DNA of 32,221 nucleotides from Chara braunii (taxonomy: Eukaryota; Streptophyta; Charophyceae; Charales; Characeae): assembly GCA_003427395.1 (NCBI GenBank), contig BFEA01000082.1:3441075-3473295 (forward strand). Direction: 5' to 3'. This document shows, one piece after another, positions 10,455 to 20,493 of the stretch. The first letter of the stretch is position 1, and the number at the start of each line of letters is the position of its first letter. The translations under genes were made by a program, and so were the position numbers. Below the pieces are notes generated by a model that worked only from the letters and a program-made list of their open reading frames with translations, was not told where the DNA came from and ran no database searches.

Positions 10455-10930
10455 TCCTGGAATATGAGACCACCTCCCATCCCATCCTCACGTCAATACT
10501 CCTAGCGCACCTCCTATCCCACTATCCTACCTCAGTGTGACCAAGCACTCAGGACCATTACCCTACCGATGGACACGTAACGTGGACCGAACAGCAGTGA
10601 TCGGCACCAGGGCTGATAGGATGCCCAGCCCAACCCTGGTGGAAACGGAATTGGACGAGCCATGTTGAACGCGAACTTCGGCCGCCAGGCCCAGACAATC
10701 TACTACATGCCCCAAGAGGCTCTGGGCCCTAGGTTTCAGACAGGGTAACACCCATTGAAGCAGTCTACCATCCTTCCCATAGCTTACCCAAGGCCAGGCG
10801 GAACTCGGACTGGCCTGAGTGACTTATACCCCTACCCTTACCCCAGGGTCTAGGCCTTATATATAGCCACTAGACAGTTCTACCCGAATATCAGTAGGAA
10901 CTCCAGTGACCCATACCTGTCCCTACCGCA
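10455..10930. other. No gene; CT/CA-rich spacer
   Basis: Nothing is recognised apart from a TATATATA stretch (about 10857-10864) that could be a TATA box for either strand. No ORF with coding character follows it. Confidence 0.5.
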
Positions 10931-10933
10931 GAT

Positions 10934-10988
10934 ACTAGACCCCACCCAGTGACTAGACCCCACCCAGTGACTAGACCCCCCCAGTCTG
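10934..10988. repeat. 18-bp tandem repeat, three copies
   Basis: The unit ACTAGACCCCACCCAGTG occurs at 10934-10951 and 10952-10969, with a third, slightly altered copy from 10970. Confidence 0.9.
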
Positions 10989-11004
10989 ATAGTTGTGTAG
11001 TTCG

Positions 11005-11200
11005 AAATGTATGTGTATACCCGAAGGCTGTGTATGCGTCGTGTATCTATGTATGAAGATGTACAGACAGCACTGTGTGTGGAAACTCGTGTATGTAGCC
11101 CGTAGGTCATGCATAATTCGCAAGCTATGTATATGCCCGAGGGCTGTGTGTGCTCTCTGAATCAATGTATCGAGATGTATAGGCAGCATCATGTGTGTTT
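11005..11200. repeat. Diverged 116-bp tandem duplication, TG-rich
   Basis: A block containing CCCGAAGGCTGTGTATG (from 11020) recurs 116 bp later as CCCGAGGGCTGTGTGTG (from 11136). Similarity continues for about 70 bp (AATGTAT.GAGATGTA and CAGCA). It is TG-rich and non-coding. Confidence 0.7.
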
Positions 11201-11917
11201 GTGCACTGCCTTGTTCGTATGCACTGCTCTGAGTGTGTGGGTCTGTCTGGGTACTGTGGTAGTTTCCCGGCCTCATGATACACCTGCAAGACTCCATACT
11301 TACATTGTATGATCTTGGTTCCGGTCTGGCTCCGCTCTCTACACCCCTCTTGAGTAGTAGTAAGGGTTCGGTGTTAGGCATATACGACTCCCAAGGGTGG
11401 GTCTCATGTTTATCTTACGATGCTCGCTGGTTGGGCTTCATCCAGGCTGGTACAAGTCTGCATTCCCATTGAAGGGGTCGATTGGAGCGTGATCACCGCT
11501 GCCTACCGCGTTTGACCCCGCAAGCGCATTGATAGTAGAAGGGTGGTAGACACCCATAGAGTCTGCTGTGATACAGGTGGGGAATGACCACATACCAATG
11601 ACCCCTCCTGTGTCTGCGTCGTCCTCAAGAATTCAGGGTGTCCCTATGGTAGCGCCCGGAGGGGGACACTCATCTGAGACCCTCGGAAGGCGCGGGTTGG
11701 TGTAGGTCTAGGTCTAGAGACAGGTCTGGGTCGCACTGTTGTAGGGCTCGACTTGTGACCTGATTAGGATAACAAAAAAAAAGTTCACGAATGATGCCCC
11801 GGGACTAGAGGAGACTGTCCTTTGGACTGCCACAAGCCATCTCATTTTCCCACTAGTTGATTACAACGACAGGCACCCCCCGAGGCCTATCATCCGGCCT
11901 CCACTACAATCCGGACT
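11201..11917. other. No gene recognised
   Basis: Short overlapping ORFs on both strands lack coding character. Only an A run near 11773-11782 stands out. Confidence 0.5.
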
Positions 11918-11945
11918 TAAAAAAAAAGAAAAAAAAAAGAAAGAG
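11918..11945 (+). repeat. A-rich tract with G interruptions, possible retroposon tail
   Basis: Runs of A broken by single G resemble the tail of the SINE at 8609-8630. No tRNA head was found upstream, so the element is unidentified. Confidence 0.4.
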
Positions 11946-12840
11946 AGGATGAATAATGACAACAGAACAGGCACAATACAAAGGTTTGCAACTTTATAGT
12001 AACAAATAACTCTTTTGCCTCAGGTCAAACCCACATCGCTCGCTCACTCTTCTCCGCAGAGATCGTTCAATACCCTTTATATAAAAAAAAAATATATCTA
12101 GAATATGTAGTATTGCAAGGAACATGAGCGAGAGCGATAGACGAAATTCCAATACAAAGCAGAAATCACAATTCACCGAGTTATCAGCCAAATAAGAGCA
12201 AACAATGAACTCAAATGTCAATGTTGACACTCTTTGTACGCACCAGCAGAGTATCCAATGTCGCTCTTCTCTATTGGCGCTCAGCGCCCAGCCTATCTAC
12301 TCAGCACCTATACTAGCCTACACTATGGAATCACTTCGTTGTCAAAGAATGTACGTGGCGATTCTTCCTATACTACTCAAAACCTATCCTGCCAGCATAC
12401 ACCAGGTACGAGTCTCTTTCCTCTCACATCACCCCTCGACTTCCCACAGTGTGCCTACCCGACACCCAAAGACCACCACCACCATCACCAGCCTCCACTA
12501 AGCAAGCTCGGCTATGGCTTCTCATTGCCCGCTGCACCAGCAGCACCCAACACCACAATGCGCTTGTGTGCACCTCATCTAGCCCTTCGCCTGCCACCAG
12601 CCTCCAGCGCTCAAACCAGCAGAGCTGCCGCCAGCGAGCACGGCCAGAAATATCCTTTGGCTTCCATGCTCACTTTCCTTTATGGAAAGTGAGCTCTGCT
12701 TTGTCGAGCTTTGGGCCCAGCTGGATGAGTTTCCAGTAGCTTCCAGTCGGGCCCCAGTGTCTGCGCCAAGACCCCCAGTTGCTATTACGGGTCTGGGCCC
12801 TTTATAGTTCGGAACGCCCAGGTAGCTCACGACTACAAGT
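11946..12840. other. Unassigned region with weak ORFs on both strands
   Basis: A plus-strand ORF (12234-12692, His-run and Pro/Ala-rich) and a minus-strand ORF (12579-12830, Gly/Ser-rich) overlap. Neither has a recognisable domain, and the GC-rich composition alone can explain both. A hairpin lies at 12668-12694. Two CCAAT-like ATTGG motifs occur near 12857 and 12897. Confidence 0.3.
12668..12694. repeat. Perfect 11-bp hairpin
   Basis: GCTCACTTTCC (12668-12678), a 5-base loop and GGAAAGTGAGC (12684-12694) form a perfect stem. There is no T run after it and no clear upstream gene. Confidence 0.85.
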
Positions 12841-13105
12841 GTTCATCGTGATCTCATTGGCTGCTGGCCAGTGTGTGACAAAGATGCTGCATTCTAATTG
12901 GCCTGCGGCCTTTCTGTGATGTGTCGGTCTCTGGTGGCTCACGTACATGTTCTCAACTGTGCATGGCATGGGCACAAGTGCCTCTCGAGCTGCTGCTTCC
13001 GGAATGGGCCAAGAAAAAGACTCACATTACTCTATAACCAACTGCCGCGTTTATAACCAACTGTAAGCGAAGGGTTGGGCGGGCGGAGGGAATGGGTGAG
13101 GGGCT

Positions 13106-14876
13106 TCAGGCTCTTCTCCTGCTGCATTCCGCCCCTGTGGTTCTGCCATCGCATTCTTCTTCCTTTTTCGGTGGCTCAGGATTCCGCGAGGGATCGTTAG
13201 TCGTCGATAGGGGCTGTTTTCCCTTGGCACGCTCCTTCGCTTTCCTTTCTGCTTTCTTGTCCCTCGCCTCCCCTTCTTCTTTTGAGTCTTCGTTGGACCC
13301 CAATTCCATGCCTTCTTCCTCCTCATCCTGCGACGCAATCACCTTCCAAAACAATGGATCGACGATCTCGTCCGGTTCCAGGTACAGGACCGATGGCAGG
13401 TAATAGCGATTTTGATCGTCGTACTTGAAAAGGCGCGTTCACAATAGCTGCGACCTCAGTATCTGCTCCAGCGTACCTTGCTCCGGGTTCTTGTCACTCT
13501 AATAGAGGATGTCGAGGGGCAGATCGTCGAGGAGTTGTGTGAGAGGCACTAACAGTTCCTTCGTGATTGGGCCAAAGTGATCAACGCTCACCTCTCCAAA
13601 CAAAATCCCCAACAGTTGTCCCTCTACGTTCGATCTCCACGCTTGGATGATCAGCCACTCGATATCCTTGTCCAGATCGTTCGGATCAGCCGGCTCAGAC
13701 TTATGTATCATCTGCGGCCACGGCCTTGGGGTCAAACTCGGGGGGCAGTCGTGATCACGACCGCTGCGGCTCCAACCGCGGTTGGGTGTGCCCGCGACTT
13801 TCAGGAATTTTTTTAGACTTAAAAGAATTTTCAAAAAAAAGAACACAAAATATGGTATTGTAGATTTTTTCAAGATCTTAAATTGTGCAATTTTGTATTT
13901 TTTTTTTTACCTCATCCTTGAATTTTAAACATTCAAAAACTAATTTTCCTGAGGCAAAAGCTGTTTGTTTGTTTTTTTTGTTAAGAAAAACTATGAAACT
14001 TATGTGTTTTTTAATTTTAAATTCAGCAACGTTTTTGGATATCACCACAAGGCAAAAGTTGTTCAGTATATCTTTCTACATAACATATGTTTTTTCCATA
14101 ATTTTTTTAATTTGTTTTTTTCTGTTTTTTTTTTCATGGCCGCGAGGCCGCGGCCTAGACCACACGTGGCCGCCTCTGGGGGAGATTCATAGGCTCAGAC
14201 CACGTGATCTCCACGTTGAGCAGGTAGAAACTGAGCGCCACGAAAGTCTCCAGCCACTTGGTCCACCTGTCTTCTTCCAAGTCGAGCACTGGGATCACTA
14301 TGAGCTCGAATGACAGATGCAGGCGGGTGGGAGATTGCCACAGAGTCAAAAAGTCTGACCGTAAAGTGAACGTGAATGGCCGGTGCTCGTTCATTGAGTT
14401 TACTCAAAGTGGACCAGCTCCGAGAGGATTACCTCCAGATCTGTAGGATGAAACTAGATCAGGTGGGTGTCAATATTGTCGGTGCTCTCAACCCGTTCTC
14501 CCAGTCGCGCAAGCCTGTGCCTCCGCGTGGTCACCAATTCTTCTGCCCAGCGCCACAACCAAAGAAGACAGCTCGCCTGGACGCTCTCCTGCAGCGCCGA
14601 AAAGTCCCCGCTGAAAGAGATTAGCACAGAGATGTGGCTAACCCCTGGGGGGGAGAGCCGCATAAATGTCGATCCTTCGGCCAACACCCTTCCTGAAGTC
14701 CCGAGATTGACGAACCTGAACTCGGTCGCTGCGTGTATACCTGCCGAGCTGAAGAATTGTGCGAACCGAAGCAGATCCGGGTTGCATCGAGGATGATGCA
14801 CTTGCCGTATAGAAGAGATAAGGACCTGCGGTATCAACACGCATCGATTGATAAGCTGCTCCACCACAAAGCTCAT
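13106..14876 (-). pseudogene. Decayed gene of unknown function, acidic/lysine-rich C-terminus
   Basis: I do not recognise this protein. ATG at 14876 (after a CT-rich leader) opens 140 codons to TAG at 14454-14456. A frame change follows between about 14410 and 14395, and the next block, 14394-14160, is hydrophobic (W-L-E-T-F-V-A-L). A T-rich insert (about 13801-14134) interrupts the gene. The frame resumes near 13797 and stays single to TGA 13106-13108, crossed by TAG 13499-13501 and TGA 13439-13441. Both may be former Trp codons, since S-D-K-N and T-R-L-F contexts follow directly. The tail is E/K-rich (E-E-E-E-G, K-A-K-E-R-A-K-G-K), as in a nuclear or RNA-associated protein. Coding character is judged by eye; gene versus repeat-borne gene cannot be told apart. 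Confidence 0.5.
13801..14134. other. T-rich insert inside the decayed gene
   Basis: About 330 bp of very T-rich plus strand (A-rich on the gene strand), with a direct repeat AGGCAAAAGCTGTTT / AGGCAAAAGTTGTTC (about 13955 and 14051). An intron would be expected to be T-rich on the gene strand, and no GT/AG borders are convincing, so an inserted element is more likely. The small ORFs within it are chance. Confidence 0.45.
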
Positions 14877-15110
14877 AGCGATGGTGGAGACGAAGAGGAT
14901 GAGTTGTGAAGAGAGGGGAAAGAGAAAGATTTAGGTTCCTCGCTTTCCCACTCAGAGGTCGCGGAGGAGGTATGAGGTGAGGGAGGAGGGGAGGCAGACA
15001 AGGGACAGAGATAGGACACGTGGCGGATGATGGGATGAGTCGATCGGTTGCCCGAGACTTTTGGGGCGAGGCGCACTGTGTTCACACTGTTGGTCTGACC
15101 TCCACCATAC
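14877..15110 (-). promoter_or_regulatory. Pyrimidine-rich leader upstream of the decayed gene
   Basis: On the minus strand, CT-rich sequence (about 14890-14935) precedes the ATG at 14876, like a plant 5'UTR. No clear TATA box was found. Confidence 0.3.
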
Positions 15111-15288
15111 GGAATCGACCACAGAATCGTGGCGCTAGTTTATCCAATATACTCCGGTTACCGTAGTGTTGTGGGTTGTAACAGCTGTCAACACAACAAT
15201 GAGATTGGGGCACGTTTAACAATGGCGGTAAAATAAAATGGAATGGGTCAAGGATGTTCGAATCATTTCTCCTCTCCTATTTTCGAAG

Positions 15289-15332
15289 GGTTTTTTTTTT
15301 TTTTTTTTAATTTGAAGCCTTGGTTGTTGTAG
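15289..15332. repeat. Poly-T tract with TGTTGTAGAG flank
   Basis: About 22 T are followed by AATTTGAAGCCTTGG and TTGTTGTAGAGG. The same arrangement is seen after the T runs at 7372 and 9841, so a shared small retroposon family on the minus strand is likely. A TTCGAA sequence lies upstream in two of the cases. Confidence 0.45.
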
Positions 15333-16140
15333 AGGTGGGATCATACCAGACAGATGGAAGTCACCCACAGTACTTCGCCACTCCGTTGCCCCAATGAACC
15401 CCTCTAAAGACCCCACCTGTGACGACCTATTTTATGAAATCGCGTGACTTCCTGTCCGAAGCTGCTTGGGGAAATACGACGGGTCGAATGGGTGAGCTGT
15501 GGGTAGATGGGTCAGGCGGGCAAATTGCATGGATGTCCTCGTTTCTTTTTGTTTTCTGCTACGAGTTGTCGGATCAGTGTCGGGAAGATCCCGTGCCAAC
15601 GGTTGGGTAGCCGACACGTGGCGAGCGTGAGAAATAGTAATTCTACCATAGCTTCTTTCAAGTTCTGTCGTGAGCACTGGGAATTGTGGCGCGATCATCG
15701 TGCGGGAATATCATTTTTTGAAGTTTCAACTGATGTCGAGCCCCCACGGGCTCGCGAAATTGTTTTTTCTCTTCTGCTTTTTCAGAATTTCCTTTTGCAA
15801 TTAGGACTTAGGCTAGGAATTTAGGTACTCTGAATTTTGTTGCGTCGCATTCGCGTGCATCTTGCCGCGCCGGGAACTGGGCTCTGATTGGATCGCTCCC
15901 TTAATCTTGTGTAGCTGTCGTTTTTGGCGGGCACGATTGTAACTGTATTCTTCTTTCTTCTTGGTTTCCTCGGGTTTACCCGCCTTCTCCTTCTTCCTCG
16001 TCGCGCATACTCTGTTCTAATTGGTCGGAGCGCCTGCATGACCGGATCGATGCGTGGAGTGTGGCTACGACCCTCACACCGCGGCTTGGCCATGCAAGAC
16101 ATAGGCATTTCCTCTCTCCCCCTCTTATCCACCTGGGCTT
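15333..16140. other. No gene recognised
   Basis: Overlapping ORFs on both strands have no domain or convincing codon pattern. Two ATTGG motifs (15887-15891 and 16020-16024), reverse CCAAT boxes, lie upstream of the TATA candidate at 16172. Confidence 0.45.
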
Positions 16141-16171
16141 AATCTCGTACCTTTTGCGCAGGCATGCATGC

Positions 16172-16177
16172 TATAAA
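16172..16177 (+). promoter_or_regulatory. TATA box candidate (TATAAA)
   Basis: CTATAAATT lies about 150-290 bp downstream of two reverse CCAAT motifs and precedes a gene-like plus-strand stretch. Transcription would start near 16200-16210. It is a motif match only. Confidence 0.35.
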
Positions 16178-16476
16178 TTTTGCAAGCGCGATTAGTTTGC
16201 TCTCTAATAATTTCGAGGTTAGCGCGATCAGTGAGGATCGGCTAACAAGCAAGTTTGGAAGGTGAATAAGTGCAAGAGTTGGGCGATCCGACGAGCTGGT
16301 GTCGGGTATGCGGGGTTGATGTGCGGGGCCGTGACGGACTATGGCGCACGGGCGAACCTGGCTTGCATGCTCGAACCAAGCGGGATGACAACTCTGTGTT
16401 GATGCGAGACGACGGACTGCCCGCATTGGGAGTGTGGAGCAGAGAGAGGGAGAGAGAGAGCAGTTGTGGGTGCGGC

Positions 16477-16611
16477 ATGAGGTTCTTTCTTTTGCTCGTC
16501 TGTATAATTTTGGCTTCGGCTATGGCCGATTTCTGTCGCGGCCTTTTTGGACCTTTCCTTGTAAACCGTCTCAATTTTTTTTTGTTGCTTTTGCTTCGTA
16601 TGTATGCATGA
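16477..16611 (+). CDS. Possible short secreted/membrane peptide or first exon
   Basis: ATG at 16477 opens 44 codons beginning M-R-F-F-L-L-L-V-C-I-I-L-A-S-A, a strong signal-peptide or membrane-anchor pattern with an A-S-A cleavage-like site. A second hydrophobic run (F-F-L-L-L-L-L) sits near the end. It lies about 300 bp downstream of the TATA candidate. Just inside the end, TTCGTATGTATG could be a 5' splice donor, and the following ~140 bp is T-rich with CTAAT and TTATTATTAG, as in a plant intron. It may therefore be a first exon. The ORF is also open further upstream (from 16270), so the start is uncertain. No homologue is recognised. Confidence 0.25.
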   Translation: MRFFLLLVCIILASAMADFCRGLFGPFLVNRLNFFLLLLLRMYA

Positions 16612-17063
16612 ATGGTAGTGAACTCTTCTTCATTAGTGATCTTTTTGGATTCCCAATCTTGTTTTGTGATGCTTGTCTAATTTTATCATCCATCTGTCTC
16701 TGATCGAAGGCACCCGCTTCGGATGTTTGGGCTTTTATTATTAGTCCTTGAGGCCACCAAGAATGTTGTCAGATGTTGATTGTCCTTTCCCCCTTTTCTC
16801 TCCTTTTGTCACGTGAACTTGAATGGTATCGATATGAATGAAACATCTGGATTTCCCCCTACATAGCATGAGTAGGATAGTTGCATGTAGGATACAATCG
16901 CTATCGCGACACAAGAAACTCGAGCCTGAGTCACTGCCGCTCATGCACATGCTCATGTACGACCGCGATCTCGAAAAACCAAGTCGCGGCGTACACGCGC
17001 ATCTACATGAACCGACTTCGAATTTATCAGAAGGATGCGGAAAATCAAACTCATTAGCCAGAT

Positions 17064-17630
17064 ATGGCCGAGGAAAGTCCCTTTTGGATCACCGATCGTG
17101 AAAGCCGGAGGAATCCGGAGTACCGCGAGTACTGGGAAGGCGAACAACTCAGACGACGTGAAAACTTGAGAAACCCAAAATTCCCCTGTCTGATAGAGAA
17201 CGACCGACTGTGTGCGGGGGATTTCCACTGGGCTATAACTCACGACCCTAGGGGCCCAGACTACCCAGATACAAACAATAGTCAATACTACATACCCCCG
17301 GGCTTTGCCGTTATTACTACTAGTTTGAAGTTTCTCTCCCTTTCACCTCCTCCTTCCATATCACCGGCTCTTAGTGGTACCGTGGAATTCCATAGCCCGC
17401 TATTGGCCCAGCCCACCGTGCGAGGATTGCCAGCAGTACCAGACACGCCAACTTCGGGATTTATCCACCGAACTCGAACCGAAGCTGAGCAGCGATTGCA
17501 TAGCCTCCGCTTGCGGCCCGCCCCATCGGATTCCGAAGCTTGTTACGAGCGGCGCCGACAGCAGCACGACCACCACGGTGTCCCATCAATCCACCAGACA
17601 AGGGACCGACCGCGGCCACGCCACTGGTAG
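17064..17630 (+). CDS. Hypothetical protein, 188 codons, uncertain
   Basis: ATG at 17064 follows an in-frame TAG by 3 codons. The first ~85 residues are charged and look coding (runs such as E-S-R-R-N-P-E-Y-R-E-Y-W and Y-P-D-T-N-N-S-Q-Y-Y-I-P-P-G). After about 17300 the composition turns to Ser/Pro/Arg, and two other plus frames (17374-17658 and 17540-18079) and one minus frame are also open. The true exon may end near 17300-17330, with the rest intron. It points towards the stronger exon at 18103 and could be an upstream exon of the same gene. No domain is recognised. Confidence 0.35.
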   Translation: MAEESPFWITDRESRRNPEYREYWEGEQLRRRENLRNPKFPCLIENDRLCAGDFHWAITHDPRGPDYPDTNNSQYYIPPGFAVITTSLKFLSLSPPPSISPALSGTVEFHSPLLAQPTVRGLPAVPDTPTSGFIHRTRTEAEQRLHSLRLRPAPSDSEACYERRRQQHDHHGVPSIHQTRDRPRPRHW

Positions 17631-18102
17631 AGGCCATAGCCCCCTCCCCGAAGGCTAAAACATCAGATACGACCCGTGCGCACCATTTTGCACCGTTGTC
17701 CCTAAAACTTGCCACAGGAGATCTCAGTTCTGACCTGGGACTCCACCCCCGCTTTCCTAAAATCCTTGGCACACCCCCTTTTTCGCACTTTCGGGCCCCC
17801 ATCCCAGTCCGAACAGGAAGTCCCGCTGGCCGTGAGGTTTGGGCACCCGTAGATAAAAGGTCACAGGTCCTACAGTGTTGGTACAAATGTAGCCATTCAG
17901 ATGCCGTCCTCTTTGATCACGACCATCTGTCGTTCTTTCTGATCGCGCACATATCACGAATCACAAACGGTGCGAGTGCAAGCACGCGGGGAGCGTACCG
18001 GTCGGCGGGTCCGGTGGTCTTGAAACCCGACGCCTCGGTGCCACCGAGGAGGGCAGAACGCGCAGACGCCATCACCTGAGGTGGCCAGTGGGTCAGCCAG
18101 CC

Positions 18103-18834
18103 ATGGAGCAATTGGGCTTGACTGACGAAGCAGGTGAAGGTGAAGGCGAGATGGTGGCACCTCATGGTCAGCGCCGAGAAGGCATCCTTGCACAGCGGTC
18201 ACCACATGTGGCGATTCTGGACGAAATAGCTTCATCCGAGGATCTTCAGCGACGGGCAGATGGGTGGCTGTCCGAACTGGAAGACACACAACGACACATG
18301 CAGCAGATTGTCAGGGCGCTGTCCTACGTGGCACGGGCCTGGTCGGTGGTGGATTGGGGGGAATCTGCCCTGGTTGCATGGTTGGAGGTTAAGTTTCAAC
18401 AACTAGAGACTACCCTTTGGCAGATCTGTGAGGATCCGGCTCTGGAGGCTTTCGTTGACTGGCAGCGGGCTGACGATTTGATCTACGACTGCAACGTGAT
18501 CTACGAACAGGGGGTGGATCACTACGACGCGCTGAAAGAGAGTCTAGCGAAGGTTGGGGCATGTAAGCTTATCGTAGTTAATTCAGGGGAGCCGACGGTA
18601 TCAGCAACAACAATATCATCAACAATAACAATGGCATCGAATACAACAATGACGGCTGCTCCAGTGCTTATGGAGGCGATGTCAACAATCACATCAACGC
18701 AGTGCTCGACGACAACACTGACCTCGTGTGTGCCCGGGAGCGACAACGATCACAATAACACCAAGGATAACAACGGTACGGCAGGAGGAATCAATAAGAA
18801 CAACAACTACAATAACAACAACATAGATGTTGCG
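18103..18834 (+). CDS. Probable host gene exon: acidic N-terminus, helical middle, Thr- and Asn-rich tail
   Basis: ATG at 18103 sits in a good plant/Kozak context (GCCATGG). The frame is open from about 17918 to 18957, so the start is a choice of best context; a GTG-initiated start at 18088 would add five residues. After an E/G-rich N-terminus, residues about 30-160 are amphipathic and look helical or coiled (S-E-D-L-Q-R-R-A, L-S-E-L-E-D-T-Q-R, repeated D-W). The tail is Thr/Ser-rich, then Asn-rich (N-N-N-Y-N-N-N-N). The exon ends at a canonical donor, GCG|GTAAGT, with the intron starting at 18835. Beyond that, the frame runs into a CT-rich tract that no longer looks coding. Later exons were not found in the window. 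The family is not recognised. Confidence 0.5.
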
Positions 18835-19165
18835 GTAAGTGCAACTGGGATTTCCGTTTCCCCCCCCCACCTCCCTCCCTTCTTCAAGTTGTATTCCTTC
18901 CTTCGCTCCTCCGGTGTTGATTGGGGGGAGGGCCGAGTGGATTGGTTGAGTGGATAGATTGGTAAACTGGGAGGGGGTCAGGAGGAGGAAGGAGCGGAGT
19001 GGCGGCGAGATGGGGTAGGATAGGGATGTATGTGATAGGCCGGTTGTACCGCCTCTATTTTTGGCCACGTGCTTACACGGTGGGTGAGGCTGGCTCGCTG
19101 GCTTATGTGTCTGGAGAGCCATCTGCCACATGGATCTGTCGAATCTTACTTTTCTCTACTTTTTT
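18835..19165 (+). other. Probable intron start and spacer
   Basis: It begins GTAAGT and continues with a C/T-rich tract. No acceptor joined to a coding frame was identified before the poly-T at 19169. Confidence 0.35.
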
Positions 19166-19168
19166 ACG

Positions 19169-19202
<34 letters not shown>

Positions 19203-19320
19203 ACATCCCCCCCGCAGTGCTAGTGGTGCTGACAAGATCAGACACCACTAGTACCCGGGGAGAGGCTCCGTCTATTAGTGGGGAGCAACACCTGCTGGAA
19301 AACGGGTCCAGCGTCCCTTT
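19169..19320 (+). repeat. Poly-T plus dispersed repeat R3, copy 2
   Basis: A run of about 29 T (19169-19197) is followed by a hairpin (CTAGTGGTG 19220-19228 and CACCACTAG 19243-19251). Next come GAGGCTCCGTCTATTAGTGG and GCTGGAAAACGGGTCCAGC (19294-19312). The last two blocks match the minus-strand copy at 9720-9790. Confidence 0.65.
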
Positions 19321-19600
19321 ACATACTGAATACAGAATGAATACTGACTGAATGCATGACTTTGACTGGGAAACCTGCCAACATTGATAACTCTGGTATC
19401 CAGAGGATTGACTGAGCAGGTAGTTAGGCCGGGGGAGGAAACCTCTTCGCCCTTATACCAGGCGCCAGATATCTAATGCTGAAAAACTAGTTCCTTCCAA
19501 TCTATAGCTGCTCCTGCTGGAAAACGGGTCCAACTTTTCTTGTATTGTGATACAAAGATTAAGAAGTGAATTCTTGTTGGGAAACGGGCCCAGCGTCCCT
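19294..19600 (+). repeat. Three copies of hairpin motif GCTGGAAAACGGGTCCAGC
   Basis: Copies lie at 19294-19312, 19516-19534 (last bases changed) and 19576-19594 (GTTGGGAAACGGGCCCAGC). Two of the copies are followed by GTCCCTT. The motif pairs GCTGGA with TCCAGC. The DNA between holds no gene. Confidence 0.75.
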
Positions 19601-19972
19601 TGTACCTCTTCACCCTCACTAGAGTGGCGGTAGATTAAGCCTTTAAGCTCTGGTACCGATGAGAAGCTGCTGATTTTGGTGATAACCATGACTTTTCTGT
19701 GCTCTATGTTTGTTTTGCTTAACATGTGCTTATCATTCTGATCCAACCCGTGAGAGCACAGCCCTGGTTGCACTCGCCAAACTGTGTCTGATATTCTGTT
19801 CACCTATCTTACCATGTACTTATCAAGCTGACTCGCCCCATGCAAGCCCAACACCTGTCACTCTAGCAAACTGTACCTGGTATTCTATTCACATATCATC
19901 TCCAATTCCATACCAAGAGTTGGGGACAACTGCACTGGGGGGAGGAGGGAAAGGGTCAGGAAGATCTGAGAG
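19601..19972. other. No gene recognised
   Basis: It contains a diverged direct repeat (ACCATGTACTTATCAAGCTG near 19810 and ACATGTGCTTATCATTCTG near 19721), with GCACTCGCCAAACTGT / CACTCTAGCAAACTGT downstream in each. It is a non-coding repeat of about 90 bp. Confidence 0.5.
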
Positions 19973-20493
19973 CAACAAAAAAATTCCCACGACAAATGAA
20001 AGTTGAAAAACATTCTAAAAAAAATAAATCCTTCATATTTATAAATTATCATTCCAATGTTCGTCCAATTCTAAAATTTTCAGTTTTATTTGATAAGTTC
20101 CCGTCTAAATATGAGTTTTCCCTTCCAACTACATCGATTTGTTTAAGATGGAATGGAAGTCTGGACGAGTTTATGAAATGTTTTAATTAAAATTTTATTT
20201 TACTACAACAAATATCTTCTAATTTATATTGGATTAACCTATTTATGACTGAAAATCTTTACTTAGAATGATAGTCCAATTAAAATATTTCATGAACTCA
20301 TCCAGACTTTCATTCCATCTCTAGCATACAGTTCAAATAAGAAGGGATACCCCATTTTTGGAAGGAAAGTTTTCAAGTAAGAAGAAAAATTTTAAAATTG
20401 GAATGACATTTTTTAAGATGGAATTAAAATTTGAATTTTAGAATGCAATTTTACTATAGAATGATTATTTTATTCTGGAAAATTTTGTTGTTG
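19973..20493. mobile_element. Foldback element family F, copy 2 (opposite orientation)
   Basis: It starts CAACAAAAAAATTCCCACGA and ends with the complementary TTTTGTTGTTG, about 521 bp. Its left half matches the right half of copy 1 read inversely (ATTTATAAATTATCATTCCA, GTTCGTCCAATTCTAAAATT). It is AT-rich and non-coding, and it lies next to the 3' side of LINE copy 2. Confidence 0.87.

Noticed and set aside
10880-11381. Overlapping His/Thr-rich ORFs on the minus strand
   Set aside because: They lie in TG-rich tandem duplications, and the reading changes between the duplicates.
12205-12739. Three overlapping plus-strand ORFs with a His run
   Set aside because: The His/Pro/Thr run comes from a CCACCACCACCATCACC stretch; no frame shows a domain or consistent coding bias.
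13694-14205. GTGGCCGC / CTGAGCC-containing segments on both sides of the T-rich insert as terminal inverted repeats
   Set aside because: Only short blocks match and they do not reach the insert borders; the likeness is within chance for GC-rich coding sequence.
17461-18079. Minus-strand ORF 17461-17886 and plus-strand ORF 17540-18079 as separate genes
   Set aside because: They overlap each other in GC-rich DNA without domains. At most one frame could be real, and neither has a better case than the exon at 18103.
9720-19320. R3 copies as the two LTRs of one retrotransposon
   Set aside because: They are in opposite orientation and share only about 60 bp. No gag-pol, primer site or polypurine tract lies between them.
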